NCBI GenBank assembly: GCA_963281255.1 | Contig: OY725497.1 | Location: 3,712,968 to 3,776,967, forward strand | Length of the DNA: 64,000 nt | Source: Aphrocallistes beatrix | Lineage: Eukaryota > Porifera > Hexactinellida > Sceptrulophora > Aphrocallistidae | Reading direction: 5' to 3' | Shown here: positions 37,748 to 47,425 of the stretch, one piece after another | How the letters are laid out: each line of letters opens with the position of its first letter | Position numbering within the stretch: position 1 is the first letter of the stretch | Notes under the pieces: model-generated | Databases searched by the model: none | What the model was told of the DNA's origin: nothing | Seen by the model: the letters and a program-made list of their open reading frames with translations, nothing else | Translations under genes and position numbers: made by a program

Positions 37748-39743
37748 CTAGAGTGCTTTGAATCTAAAAGAGTTTCTGAATAATTGAGTGACAGAGTGCT
37801 TAGTGCGTCCCAATTTGTACTTAGCTTTCTCCTGAAACCGCGTGAGTCGATTATCCGGCCTGTGTAGGTAGAGAAGAGACAGGTATCCAATTATTAGCCA
37901 AAAAGTTGTAAATAACAACATCATTAGGATGTTACCCCAGAGAGGCAATTCTATCTGTACATAATGATTTTCGATTGCATACCTTCCAGTAATGTTAGCC
38001 ACGATCCTCTCATTACAAACCTTGTACAGCGAATTATTATTCCGGCTGCATTCGATTATCATGTTTTCAGTAAAAACAAGCATAATGCCTGTGTCAAACG
38101 AGAAATTTAGAGGCGAGATATAGTTAACCCATGAAATCCAATAGGGAACTCGTTTGGTGTAAAATCCTGCGTAAGCAAGCGAAGAAAAAATAATCAAGGA
38201 TATATAATTCGCAGAATTCTTGAGATCAGCAGTTAGTGCTGATATTCCAAACCCGATACTCGTCGCGGTCATGAGGATGAGAATAATCCAGAAGTATAGG
38301 GCAAAGAATAACGCCCAGTCTTGTGGGATTTGCTGCACATTCGAAAGCCAGTAAGAAATAGTCAGCATGATAAAGGGAGTGATCACTGTTATCGGGAGCT
38401 CTGCAAATATTTTGGATGCAAAATAAGCTGACACCCGATAGAGCCCTGAAGCCCGTTCTTTATTCAGCAAATCTCTCTCTGCGAGTAAGGTAGAAGCGGC
38501 TAGAACAGAACCAAGATAAGTTAATCGAATGCAGAAAAAGAAAATAAATCCGAAACGACTCAAGATGAATGCCTCCGTGTGTGGCATCTGGAAGAAAGCA
38601 AAGCCAACGACAAATCCCATAAGAAAAGACTCAATGAGTCTATGTTTGCTGAGAGTAACGGCTCTGTAATTCAGGAAGTCCCTTAAGAAGAGAACTAAAA
38701 ACTCAACTATCCAAAGTTGATTGCTATCAAAGAAACAATGGCCAGACTTCAAGTAATTTTTAACACTAACTCGGGAAACCTTGTTACCAAACGGGATGGC
38801 TTGTTCGTTGACATTATTAGATCGAATTTCAACTCTCTTCCAGTTTGAAATCAAACAATCAAGAGTTGACTCATCTACACTCAAATTAATCAAATGGTCT
38901 GCAGAGTTGAAATACACTGGATTCGGTAAGTTGATGTTGCTCATGTAATTAACTAGGCCACACACTGGTCCATTGTACACCACTTCTCCAGCGCCTAGAG
39001 CGAGAAGAGTGTCGAAAGAGTGGAACAGCTCAGAACTGGGCTGGTGGATTGAAGCAACGACGGTAATCCCCTTTGAGATACTCAGATCCCGCAACATGCT
39101 GACGATGCCTAGAGCTAACGTGCTGTCTATCCCCGTGGTCGGCTCATCAAGCAGGAGCAGCTGCGGATCTGAGAGAAGTTCGCAGGCAATACTAGCACGC
39201 TTTTTCTCGCCTCCACTAAGGCCACGATTATCGACACTCCCCATGATAGTATCGCAGCATAGTTCCAGTCCTAAATCTCTTATGATCTGATCCACTCTTT
39301 GTCTCTTCTTTTGAATTGACACCTCCCGGCCTAACTTCAACATTGCGATGAACAAGAGAGTTTCTTTGAGGGTGAGGTTGGGTAGGAATAGGTCTTTTTG
39401 CAAAACATAAGCTGAGAAAGTAGATCAACTTAATACAAAAAAAACTACTATTAAGTTCTCATTTAGATACATGTTGAAACTTACCAATTTGCTTAAAAGT
39501 TTTATGAGTGCACTTTTTTCCATCTACTTTAACATCTCCATGGACGTAATTTGATCGACCTGATAATGCGTCCAGCAACGTGGTTTTACCGCTACCACTC
39601 GGTCCCATTATGGCCAGCAGTTCTCCTCGATGAACGCAACCTCTCACGCAATGGAGTACTTCTTTGAACTGAGAAATGTGAGCATCAAACACATCAACCG
39701 ATAAAGAAAACTCAAGTGCATATTGAGGCATTAATGATTCCAT
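37748..39743 (-). CDS. ABCG-family half-transporter, two exons
   Basis: Exons (minus strand): 39743-39485 and 39411-37748, with a 73-bp intron; 640 aa, typical for ABCG. Layout is ATPase domain then membrane domain, the ABCG order. Walker A GPSGSGKTT (47-55), the signature LSGGEKKR, Walker B LLLLDEPTTGID and the H-loop SIHQPSSELF are intact. Six membrane helices follow (about 360-620), with NSANYISLIIFSSLAYAGF and an extracellular loop with Cys and NNS/NIT sequons. It must dimerise to act. Substrates in the family include sterols, pigments and drugs; none can be named here. Confidence 0.94.
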
Positions 39744-40014
39744 TGAAATCTTTAGTACAGAATACGTAGCATTTCCTATTTACTGTGATTAAATATCATT
39801 GAAAGAAATCTATACTTGGAATATTTTTACTGGAATCCTAAAAATATTACGTTCTCTAGTTATAGCATTTTGTTTCATCATCATGACTCAGCATTCTTAG
39901 GTTTTCACTATTGTTTAACTTTTCATGACTTTTCATTTCACAAAATTAGCAAATGGCTCAACATAAGATGAGAGATGATAACACGACATTGTATCAATCA
40001 ACATAATACGACCT

Positions 40015-40671
40015 GAGAAGATTAGCGAGCAACTAGGCATATTCCTGGCGACAGTATACCGGACTATCAAAAGAGTAAAAGAAGGGGGTTCCTTGGAACA
40101 TAAGATTGGAGCGCATTCTCATCCATGGGGACGTTTCCCTTATGTATTTTCACACAAAACTTGAGGAGACCTATTTGGGAGATTTTGGAGTGGCATTTAA
40201 TTAATTAATTAATAAATCCCTCGCCTGGCTACGTCTCAAAAGTATAAATAGAGAAAACCCCACTTTCATTTTCACTTTCAATGTACTTTCATTTTCACTT
40301 TCAACATTCCTAGCCAACCGCGGGTTAATTGACCAAGCAGAAACATTCCATGGAAATCGTTGGTTCCTGGTGCAAGACAACGATCCCAAGCATACTAGTA
40401 AGATCGTCCGGACATGGATGTACTCTAATATGAAAAAGAATCAATTTGAATGGCCCAGTCAGAATCCAGATCTCTCTCCTATCGAGACCATCTTTAGCTG
40501 GCAAAGCATCAGCTAATTAGAAGTCGGCCCAGGACTATTTCGGAGTTAAAAGATCAACTTCTCGAATTATGGGGGACTCTTAGCCCATAATTTTTGGCAC
40601 CCTACTGGAAATATTTGAAGAAAAGATGCGAGTTAGTAACCAGTAATAATGGTTATGCAATAAAATATTAA
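40015..40671 (+). pseudogene. Decayed Tc1/mariner transposase
   Basis: Three pieces in order match a Tc1-type transposase. 40015 onward encodes a helix-turn-helix (EKISEQLGIFLATVYRTIKR). About 40335-40490 encodes part of the DDE domain (WFLVQDNDPKHTS, then WPSQNPDLSPIETIF). The end (RCELVTSNNGYAIKY then stop, to 40671) matches the family C-terminus. The middle, including the first catalytic Asp region, is missing and replaced by AT-rich sequence with a duplicated CTTTCATTTTCACTTTCAA motif. There are several stops and shifts, so it cannot be active. Terminal repeats were not recognised. Confidence 0.85.
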
Positions 40672-40860
40672 AATTGAGTATCTAAACTACGTTTTCCAAT
40701 TATTTTATTGCTGATTAAGTTAATTAAACTCGCATATGACTCAATTAAACAATTCTCAATAATTATGAGACAAACTGTACACAAACTTTATAGGAAATAA
40801 TCCTTGGCAATTGAACCACTCTTGACTAATCTAGGAACAAGAGTATTTGATAAGTTAATT

Positions 40861-40960
40861 CTGTTAAACTTCTAGTCTTCCGGCGCACCAGAGAGAATAT
40901 ATGCTTCATGTGCAGCCCTGCGTTATTCACCAGGACATGCAGCTCCATTAAGTGACTGGT
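40861..40960 (-). pseudogene. Possible short-chain dehydrogenase fragment
   Basis: A minus-strand stretch encodes LMELHVLVNNAGLH, resembling the LDVLVNNAG motif of short-chain dehydrogenases such as retinol dehydrogenases. No flanking Rossmann GxxxGIG or YxxxK is present. It may be an exon-sized relic or chance. Confidence 0.3.
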
Positions 40961-41286
40961 ATTTGCATAATATACAACAAACGGTATACTATGCATTGTT
41001 AACTCAAAAGCGGAACGCAGTACCATTACATTTTGTAAACGGATAAGTGGAAGTATGGAAGAAATTCAATTAGTGGTCATTATAATAATAAATTTACTAA
41101 ACTCATTGTTTTATATCCCTAAGTTAGCCATTAATAAAATACTGCATGCATCGCATAAGTAAATGTATTGATCACTTTCTATGTAGAATTGTACTCCACA
41201 ATCAGGAATAACAGGAGTTGAACTCGTCACCAACACGTCTATTTAAGCTTATGAAAAAAGGCTCCATTTTACCTCTAAGTACACAT

Positions 41287-41368
41287 CAGGCACGTAGCTA
41301 CGGGGGGCAATTGCCCCCCCCTGAATTACATCTTGCCCCTTGAATTTCTTACTCTAGCTACGTGCCTG
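41287..41368. mobile_element. hAT-type MITE, 82 bp, perfect TIRs and perfect 8-bp duplication
   Basis: CAGGCACGTAGCTA at the left is a perfect inverted match of TAGCTACGTGCCTG at the right. Both flanks read GTACACAT (41279-41286 and 41369-41376). The intact duplication suggests a fairly recent insertion. Confidence 0.92.
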
Positions 41369-41685
41369 GTACACATACGTAACAAATTTGTTAAAGTTGT
41401 GAATGACATAATCTCGAGAATTTATTCGCTTATCTTACACTTACAAATCACTTCAAAGTAATCGCTGATTTTGTTTTGTTTACTGTGATTCTGTCTCTCA
41501 AATAGTGGTGATTAATAATAATAACATACTTTGATTACCGCATTATTTTAATAACTGAATATGCAAAACCCCCCAGGTCACGAATTGTTTTGATTTACAT
41601 CAATTTTTAGGAATGCATGACGGTAGCATTTAGCTACAATATTCACATATAAGAGTCCGGAAAAGGAAAGAATTTCTAATTCCAA

Positions 41686-42684
41686 ATGTACACAAAGAAG
41701 CAGCAGGTCTATACAGCACTCCAGATAATCTTTCTAGTTATTCTGTGCTTCACTTATGCCATCTCTCTAACAGTCGACTATCTGGGACCAAGCATTATCG
41801 CACTGATACAAAACAAAACGAATGCAAGCATTTTGGTCCGACCTCCTGCAATATCCAAGAAATACCATGTTGAAGCCAATATCATAGGGTGGGGGCATGA
41901 AACCGTTTGGCGTCTTGCTTATATTTTACTTGGAATATGCATCATATTTATCTGTATTTCAAGCTGTTTACCTGTGAGATACAATATACTGTGGAGGAGG
42001 CCAACACTACTCTCCATTTGGTTCCTCTTATCTTTCAATCTGAATTTTATCGCAAATATTCTATGGGTCATTTTTACTAATTATGAGACGCTCTGGCCGA
42101 TGGTTGTATCCGCACTCGTCATAACATACTCGCTCTACGCAACTCTTGCATTCTCCTACAAATCAGTGCATGACGATCTCACACAGCTCGAGGCTTCCAG
42201 CAAGATTCTATTGTGGGGTGTCAGGATATTGGTACAGAATGTGATCGCACTCTACGCCACTTGGCTCTCAATAATCTGGCCTCTCAACCTCTCCCTCTCC
42301 CTCTCATTCATCGGCAGCTTCCACACCCTCGTGGCCATCCCGCGGGGTGGTCTCCTACTCAGTGAGTCGAGCACCCTCGCACTTGTGATCATACTCATCC
42401 AAGTTATGGCATGGTTTACCATTGAAAACTTCATCATAGAACGTTACTGTCGCTACACATTCACTGTCTACCCTACGGTCATATTCTCGATGTCTGCGAT
42501 CATAGCAAATGTTGTTGGCGTTGGAGGGATCAACCTGGTGCTAGCAGCGATTGTGATGGGAATCGCGATTATACAATTCTTGATCAGGATTGCCCTTGTA
42601 GTGTGGAGGGTTAGGAGAGATTGGAAGCGTAAAAATACGATGAAAAAGGAAACACTGAAGCCAGATGAAATCACTACTGAATAA
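41686..42684 (+). CDS. Multi-pass membrane protein of unknown function
   Basis: 332 aa, intronless, with about eight hydrophobic segments (near 9-30, 70-95, 105-130, 135-155, 170-195, 205-230, 240-260 and 265-305). A NKTNAS sequon lies in the first extracytoplasmic loop. The last 30 residues are strongly basic (RVRRDWKRKNTMKKE), suggesting a cytosolic C-terminus. Features such as WFTIENFIIERYCRYTFTVY recall uncharacterised invertebrate membrane proteins, but I cannot name a family and it lacks obvious GPCR, SLC or channel signatures. Expression from its own promoter is likely, since neighbours run the other way. Confidence 0.75.
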   Translation: MYTKKQQVYTALQIIFLVILCFTYAISLTVDYLGPSIIALIQNKTNASILVRPPAISKKYHVEANIIGWGHETVWRLAYILLGICIIFICISSCLPVRYNILWRRPTLLSIWFLLSFNLNFIANILWVIFTNYETLWPMVVSALVITYSLYATLAFSYKSVHDDLTQLEASSKILLWGVRILVQNVIALYATWLSIIWPLNLSLSLSFIGSFHTLVAIPRGGLLLSESSTLALVIILIQVMAWFTIENFIIERYCRYTFTVYPTVIFSMSAIIANVVGVGGINLVLAAIVMGIAIIQFLIRIALVVWRVRRDWKRKNTMKKETLKPDEITTE

Positions 42685-43290
42685 ACTATAATTCATTTTT
42701 AATTTTATTTTTTCTTTACTATACGTATATGATCTATTCTATTTAGCCTCTAATTAATTTATATTTCTTGAACTTAATTAAACAACGTAAATTTAGAGTC
42801 TGCTGTTTATCATTGTTTATTTAGTAATTATGTGTTGAGAGGATGGGAACTGAATTTCCAAAATTGATGATCAAATCAAATAAACTATCATATCATTCAG
42901 GTTTCACTTTGATAGAATGTAATCAACACCGATTACTTTTAGATTACACTGACGAGGATGAGTGCAGCTTTGGATTGGCGAATTAGAATCAATTTAGAAG
43001 TTTAAGTAGTTTAGTGATTAATTGGCAGCGGCCACTAAACAAATATAATTAATGAAAGCACGCTTCGATCCAAACGAATTAATTAGTTTGATTAAATCAC
43101 ACACTTCATGATAACAGATTGAATTCTGCAGGAAATTATCTTCACTATTGCATAAACCTAATTTTATCTGAAAACTATCGCGTCAAAGAAATGAGAATAT
43201 CAGAACCATGAATCCCTAGTAAAGTGCAACTGCAAGTGATCGGGTTGACAAGGTATCATTCAGTGAGGTGTGTTGGGATGTGTGAGGGCT
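42685..43290. other. Intergenic, 606 bases
   Basis: Between convergent genes; AT-rich with no recognised feature. Confidence 0.3.
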
Positions 43291-44763
43291 TCAAATTCGA
43301 TCCCGATTCTCCTTGTTGCTAACGACACCACGAGACATTGCCTCCATCTTGCAGTCATCCCTGACGGGAAGGTCTGCCGAGGGCTGAGCGGTGTTTCTAG
43401 CTAGAATCCTCTCGCGTTTCGCCGGTGTCTCTCCAACAGGTCTCGGGTGCTTAGTTTCATTGATGGCCTCCTCTAGCTTCAGTTTGAGCAGGGTGCACTC
43501 CCTCTCGCACAGCTCAGCCCGCCGCTCTGTCTGGTGGATGCCAGTCTTACGGTCGGCGTTGTCTTGTCTGAGTTCTGCTACGAGCTTGCGCTCAGTATCG
43601 AGTTTGTGCAACAGGTCATTAGAGAAAGACTCCCAGTTTTTGATTTGTCTGTTGAAGAAGCGCGTGAACTGTTTGTCCTGCGGGCTCTTGTTACCGTAGA
43701 TCTGTTGGTACTGCTGGAACTCCTTGGCAAGGTTCTGCATGTTGACCAGCTTATTCTCTAATGTCTGGCACTTCATGCGGAATACATTCAGCTCGGTACG
43801 AGTCCGGTCGAGGTCGTTCTTGAGTACCGAGATGTAATCTCCGTCCGCTTTCAGACTGTTGCGCTGGCAGAGAAGGAGGGTGTACTCCGACTTGAGACGC
43901 CTGGTGATGACCTGACTGTTCCTGTAGAGAGCTTCTAGGGACCTGTAGCTGCCTCTGATAGCCAGCAGCTCCAGCTCCACTTTCTTGCGATGATCATCAA
44001 CCTCGGCAAACAGAGAGTTCCCCTTCTTCTTGAAATTCATCATTTCGAGCTCCATCTTGAGAGCCGACATCTCTGCATACATCTCATCCTTCGCCGTCTG
44101 CATCTCTTGTAGCGCTCGCTGGAGAGCTGATTTCCCCTGAGTGAGCTGAGTGCTCTCTTCTTCCATCGCGACCAGTTTCTCCTCCAGAATTTCCACATTG
44201 AGTAGCTCCTGCTCCAGCCGACTGTTCGTCTCCTGCTTGCCACTCTCCAGCTGCATGCAGTGCTCCTTAACCTTGCCGAGCTCCTCGAGCGCCTGTCTCA
44301 GCTCTCCACCGCTCCAGCGTTCCCCCTCGCTCAGCTCACGGTTCTCCTGCTTCATATCTTCGATCTGTCTCGTTTGGAGCTCGAGCTTCTCGTTCGCCTG
44401 TGCCACCTCCAGACTGAAGTGTCTGTTCTCCTCCTTCAGCTCGTTCTCTCTCTCGCGCAGAGTCTCGAATCTCTTCTCGTAATCGGATCCAGATCGTCGC
44501 ATCTCTTCTGCATGCTCTCGCTCTAGCGCACACTTGCCGCGGGACAGCTCGTCTTGCAGAGCACGGAGCATCACATCTTGCTCAGTTACAGCTTTTTGCA
44601 AAAGGTGTCTCTCCTGCTCGAGCATTTCTCTCTCTGTTACGAGCTGTTGCTCCCGCATCTCCCACACTTTATGGTCCCCTTCGTGTTCTTCTTCCAAAGT
44701 ACGACAATGCTGCTCTAGGTACTCAATTTGTTTCTGATCACTATTCATACTAATTAGATTCAA
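43291..44763 (-). CDS. SPDL1: Spindly (SPDL1), kinetochore dynein adaptor
   Basis: 490 aa, nearly all coiled coil (about 8-245 and 255-440). Between the coils lies KKKGNSLFAEVDDHRKK, the Spindly motif (residues 248-257: GNSLFAEVDD) that binds the dynactin pointed end. In human SPDL1 the same segment reads GNSLFAEVEDRR. Spindly recruits dynein-dynactin to the RZZ complex on kinetochores to silence the spindle checkpoint. The C-terminal tail is short and does not end in the farnesylation CaaX seen in vertebrates (it ends SNKENRDRI), so RZZ docking may differ. Met6 is another possible start. Intronless. Long opposite-strand frames here are shadows. Confidence 0.88.
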   Translation of the reverse strand: MNLISMNSDQKQIEYLEQHCRTLEEEHEGDHKVWEMREQQLVTEREMLEQERHLLQKAVTEQDVMLRALQDELSRGKCALEREHAEEMRRSGSDYEKRFETLRERENELKEENRHFSLEVAQANEKLELQTRQIEDMKQENRELSEGERWSGGELRQALEELGKVKEHCMQLESGKQETNSRLEQELLNVEILEEKLVAMEEESTQLTQGKSALQRALQEMQTAKDEMYAEMSALKMELEMMNFKKKGNSLFAEVDDHRKKVELELLAIRGSYRSLEALYRNSQVITRRLKSEYTLLLCQRNSLKADGDYISVLKNDLDRTRTELNVFRMKCQTLENKLVNMQNLAKEFQQYQQIYGNKSPQDKQFTRFFNRQIKNWESFSNDLLHKLDTERKLVAELRQDNADRKTGIHQTERRAELCERECTLLKLKLEEAINETKHPRPVGETPAKRERILARNTAQPSADLPVRDDCKMEAMSRGVVSNKENRDRI

Positions 44764-45400
44764 TGCAGTTATGAGGGAATCTGGATTTATTGTAACTCCA
44801 ACAATTTTTAGAATATTTAATTAGAAAAATTAAAAAGCGACGTGAATGATGTTTGACATGTAGCTCTAGGTTCCATTTTTCTCTTTTGAGGTAAATGCTA
44901 GAAAAAAGGCGAAGAATTGAGACGGGATGCGATGCAGATGGTTTGGACCCTATAAAATAGTGAATGATACATAGGATATGTTCCGTGGCCGTATAAATAT
45001 AAGCCAATTCATGACTTGCATCATTGTACCTCGGAGATATAGCAAGTAAGCATGAAGAGAGAGTCAGTAGATCTCCTCCACCAAAGTACTTGCATAAGAG
45101 AGGTGAAAATAGTTCATAGGATGTAAACTTCGCCAGAAATAACCTTATGGCAGGATAACAACCATCAAACCTAAGAGATACCCCATATCCCCGTATACCG
45201 TGTCTGAGGTGAATTCCTGAATTTGTTTGATGAAATTTAATTGAAAATGTCTGCAGATTATTATCAAGAATCTCTAGTTATTTAACAGCTATATATCATA
45301 ACATACAGTTAAAAATAATGTACATCTAATCCAGTACTCAGTGAGATAAAATTGGGAACTTCTCTCATCCGCTCTGAACAGTTCAAACCTTGCTCCATTC
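44764..45400. other. Intergenic, 637 bases
   Basis: Between two minus-strand genes; no coding or repeat feature recognised. Confidence 0.3.
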
Positions 45401-46051
45401 TTAATTGATTCTACGAATGATGAAGCTCTTGAAGTAGGAGAAAGTTCTGAATATGAAAATTAACTCGACAAATAGAATGAGTAAGGAACTTATTCCGAGG
45501 GTGACTGGGGCCTGTCTCATCAGGTCTCTATAGGGGACACCTGAAATCAGATCACAATTCAAGTTTGCAGCAATCAGAGAGTTGCAAGTGTGCTGAAATC
45601 CAATCACTAGGTAAATGCTTGTACTAGCGCAAGCAATGAGAAGTAGAAATCCTAGAAGTGCATGGAACAGCTCGAGACACCCCCACTTCCTCTCAGCACA
45701 GCACTTAATCGAGATGAATGCGAAGTGTATTAAAAGCCCCGCCAAGACAAACGTGGTGGTCCCTATGGCAGTGTAGCAGGATACAGGAGAGCGAGATACG
45801 ATGCCCTGGTGCGTATACTCACTGAATAGAGTGCAGGTCAAGTTGGAACCAGGAGCAACACGAGTGCTCTCGAACGAGATGCTCTGTGCGACGAGGGAGA
45901 TGAAGGTTAGAAAGGAAGCGACTGAAATGAAAGCCAAAAGAATGATATCCCCGCACCGACTAGGGGTCAGTCGGATTCGTAGCTTCCTCTTGCCCTGTGA
46001 CAGGAGCATGCGCTCATAATCCTGATCACTAGCCGTGCTCTGTTTAGACAT
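45401..46051 (-). CDS. Four-span membrane protein, TMEM179-like
   Basis: 216 aa with four hydrophobic segments (about 34-58, 96-118, 128-152, 183-206). The first loop has two cysteines (NLTCTLFSE and SPVSCYTAIG) and the second loop has two (HTCNSL and LNCDL), matching TMEM179/TMEM179B in span number, cysteine pattern and the AST-x-GF segment (CASTSIYLVIGFQHTC). Function of that family is unknown. A MARVEL-type protein is an alternative. Single exon. Confidence 0.6.
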   Translation of the reverse strand: MSKQSTASDQDYERMLLSQGKRKLRIRLTPSRCGDIILLAFISVASFLTFISLVAQSISFESTRVAPGSNLTCTLFSEYTHQGIVSRSPVSCYTAIGTTTFVLAGLLIHFAFISIKCCAERKWGCLELFHALLGFLLLIACASTSIYLVIGFQHTCNSLIAANLNCDLISGVPYRDLMRQAPVTLGISSLLILFVELIFIFRTFSYFKSFIIRRIN

Positions 46052-46517
46052 CAGTTACGCACTATTAAAAACATGGAACGTTAATCTATAAGCCGAAATG
46101 GAATATAGATCTTAGTATACGTATATTATGTAATAGGAATGGGCCGAATGGCCAACCATAGTTTGATAATATCCATTAAATGAGTGTACTACGTATGCAT
46201 TGTGTTGGTTAATATGGCTAAGAAACACAAAAAAAACTCGAGTATGATATGACCCCGAATATATCGAAAATTTACTCGATCACATAAGTGAACTAGTCAC
46301 TTTATAGAATCCCAAATAACACAAATATTAAAAAACCTGGTCAATCATTTTGTATAATCAAACATCAATTAAGACACATTAACAAGCATGGTAAAAATAA
46401 TATACTGCAAGTTCCACGTAAATATACATCTTATATTTAATATGTGTACTCCTCCATTCTCTCTTATGAGCTAAATAAAGTATTGAATAAAACAGAGAAA
46501 GAAGGGATAGAGAAACC
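46052..46517. other. Intergenic, 466 bases
   Basis: AT-rich, nothing recognised. Confidence 0.3.
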
Positions 46518-47165
46518 TCAACAGCAGGTCTTTTTATCAGCGGCGGGAGCTCGCGTGGAGTCAAGGCGAATGCTCTTGTTGGTGTTAGTAGGCGGAGGCT
46601 GAGTGGGGAGGAATTCAGAAATTAGGATTGTCTGTATTAGAGCGAAAACATTCTCTACGTTCTCCCCGGTCTTTGCACTAGTTGTGAAAAATGCAGGATT
46701 GGATGTTTTCGATTTTCGAGAAGTTGGCTTATTCATGTTCAGTTTAACTGCGAGATCTCGCGCCTCACTCACTGATACGTCCGACTCCTTGCCCGCTAGG
46801 AGGTCGGTTTTCATTCCCACCACAACGCACAGGCATTCTGGATGTGCATCCGCCAGGAATTTAACAAAAGTGCTGGAAAGTTTCTCGAAAGATTCCTTAT
46901 TCGTCACGTCATAGGCTAGGATAGCGGCGTGGGCACCTCGCGTGTAGAAATTAGAAATGGCAGCGAATCTCTCCTCGCCTGCTGTGTCCCAGATGGCCAC
47001 GTGGTAGTTGGACCATTTCTTCATCACCAGAGAAGCTCCTAGTGTCGACTGAGTGGACACGAAGGTTCCGCTCAAGTATCTCTGAATGAAGGATGTCTTA
47101 CCTACGGAGTGGTCCCCCAGGATTATAATCTTGAGATCGGCTTGAGAGCTGCGAGAATTAGCCAT
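46518..47165 (-). CDS. RAB20-like small GTPase with altered G4 motif
   Basis: 215 aa from Met at 47165. A splice acceptor (CTTGTCTTAG) sits just upstream, so a 5' UTR intron is likely and the longer frame upstream is not used. G1 GDHSVGKTS (17-25), G3 WDTAGEE (59-65) and G5 TSAKTGE are normal. G4 reads GMKTD (117-121) where NKxD is expected, so Asn is Met118. The C-terminus KKTCC carries a double-Cys prenylation signal. The switch region (TLGASLVMKKWSNYHVAIWD) resembles RAB20 (STVGGAF-LKQW), a divergent endosomal/phagosomal Rab; RAB24 is the alternative. Loss of the guanine-specific Asn may lower nucleotide affinity. Confidence 0.8.
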   Translation of the reverse strand: MANSRSSQADLKIIILGDHSVGKTSFIQRYLSGTFVSTQSTLGASLVMKKWSNYHVAIWDTAGEERFAAISNFYTRGAHAAILAYDVTNKESFEKLSSTFVKFLADAHPECLCVVVGMKTDLLAGKESDVSVSEARDLAVKLNMNKPTSRKSKTSNPAFFTTSAKTGENVENVFALIQTILISEFLPTQPPPTNTNKSIRLDSTRAPAADKKTCC

Positions 47166-47425
47166 GAACCTAAGACAAGCAATAAGAATTCGCGAATTGA
47201 ATATAGTTCTAGCATACAAAAGCTATGCTTATATCAGATCGTATGTTTAAGTCCGTATAATGAATATACTGTACGAGTATTACAGTTAATATCGCATAAA
47301 ATCCATTTATCGTGATCTGAATAGTCAAAATATGTAGTCTAGAAACCACACAGACTATGCTATGAAAGGGTGGTGTATGTAAAAAGATCCAATATATTGA
47401 CAAATACTAGAACGAATACAGGTTA

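Noticed and set aside
44336..44533. Arg-rich frames overlapping the Spindly coding region
   Set aside because: Alternative-frame shadows of a Glu/Lys/Arg-rich coiled coil.
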